Assembly: GCA_964017155.1 (NCBI GenBank)
Contig: OZ024864.1
Span: 35,677,029 to 35,741,028, forward strand
Length of the DNA: 64,000 nucleotides
Source: Oasisia sp. SBJ-2009
Lineage: Eukaryota; Annelida; Polychaeta; Sabellida; Siboglinidae
Direction: 5' to 3'
The notes beneath the pieces were generated by a model. The model did no database searches. It saw only the letters and a program-made list of their open reading frames with translations, and was not told where the DNA came from. Shown one piece after another: positions 60,992 to 64,000 of this stretch. The translations under genes were made by a program, and so were the position numbers. How positions within the stretch are numbered: position 1 is the stretch's first letter; each line of letters begins with the position of its first letter.

Positions 60992-61668
60992 TCTGTGATA
61001 GTATCCTGTCAGATATAGGTGACCTGTGACAGTATCCTGTCAGATATAGGTGACCTGTGACAATATCCTGTCAGATACAGGTGACCTGTGACAATATCCT
61101 GTCAGATACAGGTGACCTGTGACAATATCCTGTCAGATATAGGTGACCTGTGACAATATCCTGTCAGATATAGGTGACATGTGACAATGACCTGTTGGAT
61201 ACGGGTGACATGTGACAATGTCCTGTCGGATAGGGGTGACATGTGACAATGTCCTGTTGGATAGGGATGACATGTGACAATGTCCTGTCGGATAGGGGTG
61301 ACATGTGACAATGTCCTGTCGGATACGGGTGACATGTGACAATGTCCTGTCGGATAGGGGTGACATGTGACAATGTCCTGTTGGATAGGGGTGACATGTG
61401 ACAATGTCCTGTCGGATAGGGGTGACATGTGACAATGTCCTGTCGGATAGGGGTGACATGTGACAATGTCCTGTTGGATAGGGATGACATGTGACAATGT
61501 CCTGTCGGATAGGGGTGACATGTGACAATGTCCTGTCGGATACGGGTGACATGTGACAATGTCCTGTCGGATAGGGGTGACATGTGACAATGTTCTGTTG
61601 GATAGGGGTGACATGTGACAATATCCTGTTGGATAGGGGTGACATGTGACAATGTCCTGTGTGACAGA
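60992..61668. repeat. 31-bp minisatellite, about 22 copies
   Basis: GATAGGGGTGACATGTGACA followed by ATGTCCTGTCG repeats with a 31-bp period. The left part uses AGATAYAGGTGACCTGTGAC instead. Because 31 is not a multiple of 3, all three minus-strand frames stay open for up to 225 codons with the same 31-residue cycle. These long frames are not genes. Confidence 0.97.
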
Positions 61669-61720
61669 AGTCAATAGTGACACTACTGAGTGACATGTGA
61701 CTAGATGATGACTGTGTCAC

Positions 61721-61770
61721 CTGTCTCCAGCGTCCTTTGATCCTGTCCACAGCGCATCGTCCCACATGTT
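61721..61770 (-). CDS. SH2-domain gene, first exon in window (start of SH2)
   Basis: The minus-strand acceptor is TTTGTTTCTTACAG|AAC and the donor GACAG|GTGACAC; 50 nt. In the frame that joins the next exon it gives NMWDDALWTGSKDAGD and half of a Ser codon, the place of the first strand and helix A of SH2. The helix lacks a clear RxxAE motif, which also varies in SH3BP2-type domains. Upstream exons (a PH domain would be expected if it is SH3BP2-like) must lie beyond the window, because 61890-64000 is minisatellite. Confidence 0.65.
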
Positions 61771-61792
61771 CTGTAAGAAACAAACAACTGTG

Positions 61793-61868
61793 ACAGTTCA
61801 ACAAACACACTTCAGTTCAACAAACACACTTCAGTTCGACAAACACACTTCAGTTTGACAAACACTTC
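61793..61868. repeat. 19-bp tandem repeat
   Basis: TTCAGTTCAACAAACACAC recurs about four times (61811, 61830, 61849 and a first partial copy). Confidence 0.85.
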
Positions 61869-61889
61869 CCACACACTTTAGAAAACACA

Positions 61890-64000
61890 ACTAGCACGAC
61901 TAACACATCTTATACAGTGCAGTAAACTTTACAATACCCATACACTACAGTAAACAACACTAAGACATCCCACACACTTCAGTAAACAACACTAAGACAT
62001 CCCACACACTTCAGGAAACAACACTAAGACATCCCACACACTTCAGGAAACAACACTAAGACATCCCACACACTTCAGTAAACAACACTAACACATCCCA
62101 CACACTTCAGGAAACAACACTTACACATCCCACACACTTCAGGAAACAACACTAAGACATCCCACACACTTCAGGAAACAACACTTACACATCCCACACA
62201 CTTCAGGAAACAACACTTACACATCCCACACACTTCAGTAAACAACACTAACACATCCCACACACTTCAGGAAACAACACTAAGACATCCCACACACTTC
62301 ATGAAACAACACTTACACATCACACACACTTCAGGAAACAACACTAACACATCCCACACACTTCAGGAAACAACACTAAGACATCCCACACACTTCAGGA
62401 AACAACACTAAGACATCCCACACACTTCATGAAACAACACTTACACATCACACACACTTCAGTAAACAACACGAACACATCCCACACACTTCAGGAAACA
62501 ACACTTACACATCCCACACACTTCAGTAAACAACACTAACACATCCCACACACTTCAGGAAACAACACTGACACATCCCACACACTTTAGTAAACAACAC
62601 TAAGACATCCCACACACTTCAGTAAACAACACTAAGACATCCCACACACTTCAGTAAACAACACTAAGACATCCCACACACTTCAGGAAACAACACTTAC
62701 ACATCCCACACACTTCAGGAATCAACACTAAGACATCCCACACACTTCAGGAATCAACACTAAGACATCTCACACACTTCAGTAAACAACACTAAGACAT
62801 CCCACACACTTCAGTAAACAACACTAAGACATCCCACACACTTCAGTAAACAACACTAAGACATCCCACACACTTCAGTAAACAACACTAAGACATCCCA
62901 CACACTTTAGTAAACAACACTAACACATCCCACACACTTCAGTAAACAACACTAAGCCATCCCACACACTTCAGGAAACAACACTAACACATCCCACACA
63001 CTTCAGGAAACAACACTAACACATCCCACACACTTCATGAAACAACACTTACACATCACACACACTTCAGTAAACAACACGAACACATCCCACACACTTC
63101 AGGAAACAACACTTACACATCCCACACACTTCAGTAAACAACACTAACACATCCCACACACTTCAGGAAACAACACTGACACATCCCACACACTTTAGTA
63201 AACAACACTAAGACATCCCACACACTTCAGTAAACAACACTAAGACATCCCACACACTTCAGTAAACAACACTAAGACATCCCACACACTTCAGGAAACA
63301 ACACTTATACATCCCACACACTTCAGGAAACAACACTAAGACATCCCACACACTTCAGGAAACAACACTAACACATCCCACACACTTCAGGAAACAACAC
63401 TGACACATCCCACACACTTTAGTAAACAACACTAAGACATCCCACACACTTCAGTAAACAACACTAAGACATCCCACACACTTCAGTAAACAACACTAAG
63501 ACATCCCACACACTTCAGGAAACAACACTTACACATCCCACACACTTCAGGAATCAACACTAAGACATCCCACACACTTCAGGAATCAACACTAAGACAT
63601 CTCACACACTTCAGTAAACAACACTAAGACATCCCACACACTTCAGTAAACAACACTAAGACATCCCACACACTTCAGTAAACAACACTAAGACATCCCA
63701 CACACTTCAGTAAACAACACTAAGACATCCCACACACTTTAGTAAACAACACTAACACATCCCACACACTTCAGTAAACAACACTAAGCCATCCCACACA
63801 CTTCAGGAAACAACACTAACACATCCCACACACTTCAGGAAACAACACTAACACATCCCACACACTTCAGGAAACAACACTAAGACATCCCACACACTTC
63901 ATGAAACAACACTTACACATCACACACACTTCAGTAAACAACACGAACACATCCCACACACTTCAGGAAACAACACTTACACATCCCACACACTTCAGTA
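61890..64000. repeat. 32-bp minisatellite array, about 65 copies, open at the window end
   Basis: CCCACACACTTCAGGAAACA followed by ACACTAAGACAT repeats with a 32-bp period, kept without indels across the regular part (from about 61968). Marker variants show large internal duplications: GACATCTCAC at 62764 and 63596, and TAAGCCATCCC at 62956 and 63788, are both 832 bp (26 units) apart. The left edge (61890-61967) is degenerate. Confidence 0.97.

Noticed and set aside
61102..61810. Three overlapping minus-strand frames of 162-225 codons with a HxHMSP-type repeat
   Set aside because: A 31-bp unit without stops is open in all three frames and gives the same peptide cycle in each. The array is intronic.

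Overview
The window is animal nuclear DNA: AT-rich, intron-bearing and dominated by repeats. Evidence for an animal is a split SH2-domain gene and a DUF4806-type gene with GT/AG introns, a THAP-domain transposon, non-LTR retrotransposon C-termini, a hAT-type MITE, a SINE-like element and many minisatellites. A marine invertebrate is likely, but the sequence alone does not fix the phylum. No bacterial operons, rRNA genes, convincing tRNA genes or CRISPR arrays are visible.

Layout. 1-13750: tandem array of a ~2.1 kb macrosatellite (six full units and a partial one), open to the left. 14225-17012: a transposon-like element holding a ~1 kb TG-rich tract and a palindromic GTTGGCC array. 18050-32135: a nested stack of TTAA-flanked transposons. 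Element A (18054-22814) abuts a palindromic element X (arms 22819-25105 and 29933-32131), and a second copy of A in the opposite orientation (A', 25110-29928) sits exactly at the centre of X. A and A' each carry a THAP zinc-finger exon with a different frameshift. 32390-33650: telomere-like words, a polypurine tract and about 116 uninterrupted GGAC repeats. 33651-39120: mostly unique sequence with a hAT-MITE fragment, a possible exon, a PHD-finger remnant and a LINE fragment.

39121-46410: an old relative of A that appears to be split by ~6.6 kb of sequence rich in CGCAGAGC palindromes, nine of which have a full CRE (TGACGTCA) at their centre. This stretch also holds a hairpin MITE nested in another, with an empty site available at 46643-47069. 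47313-47970: a TIR element with a perfect 9-bp target duplication. 49463-49834: LINE C-terminus. 51307-53013: three exons of a DUF4806-type gene with one in-frame stop. 53160-55910: a CCGATATCGG palindrome array, a hAT MITE with an 8-bp TSD and a tandemly amplified LINE remnant.

57534-61770 (minus strand): four small exons that join in phase into a complete C-terminal SH2 domain, most like the SH3BP2 adaptor type as far as I can judge by eye. Its introns and 3' flank hold minisatellites of 38, 16, 34, 31 and 20 bp. A 32-bp minisatellite array (61890-64000) fills the rest of the window; the upstream exons must lie beyond it.

The only host-type genes I can support are the SH2 gene and, less surely, the DUF4806 gene. 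Everything else is mobile or tandemly repeated DNA, or unassigned sequence.
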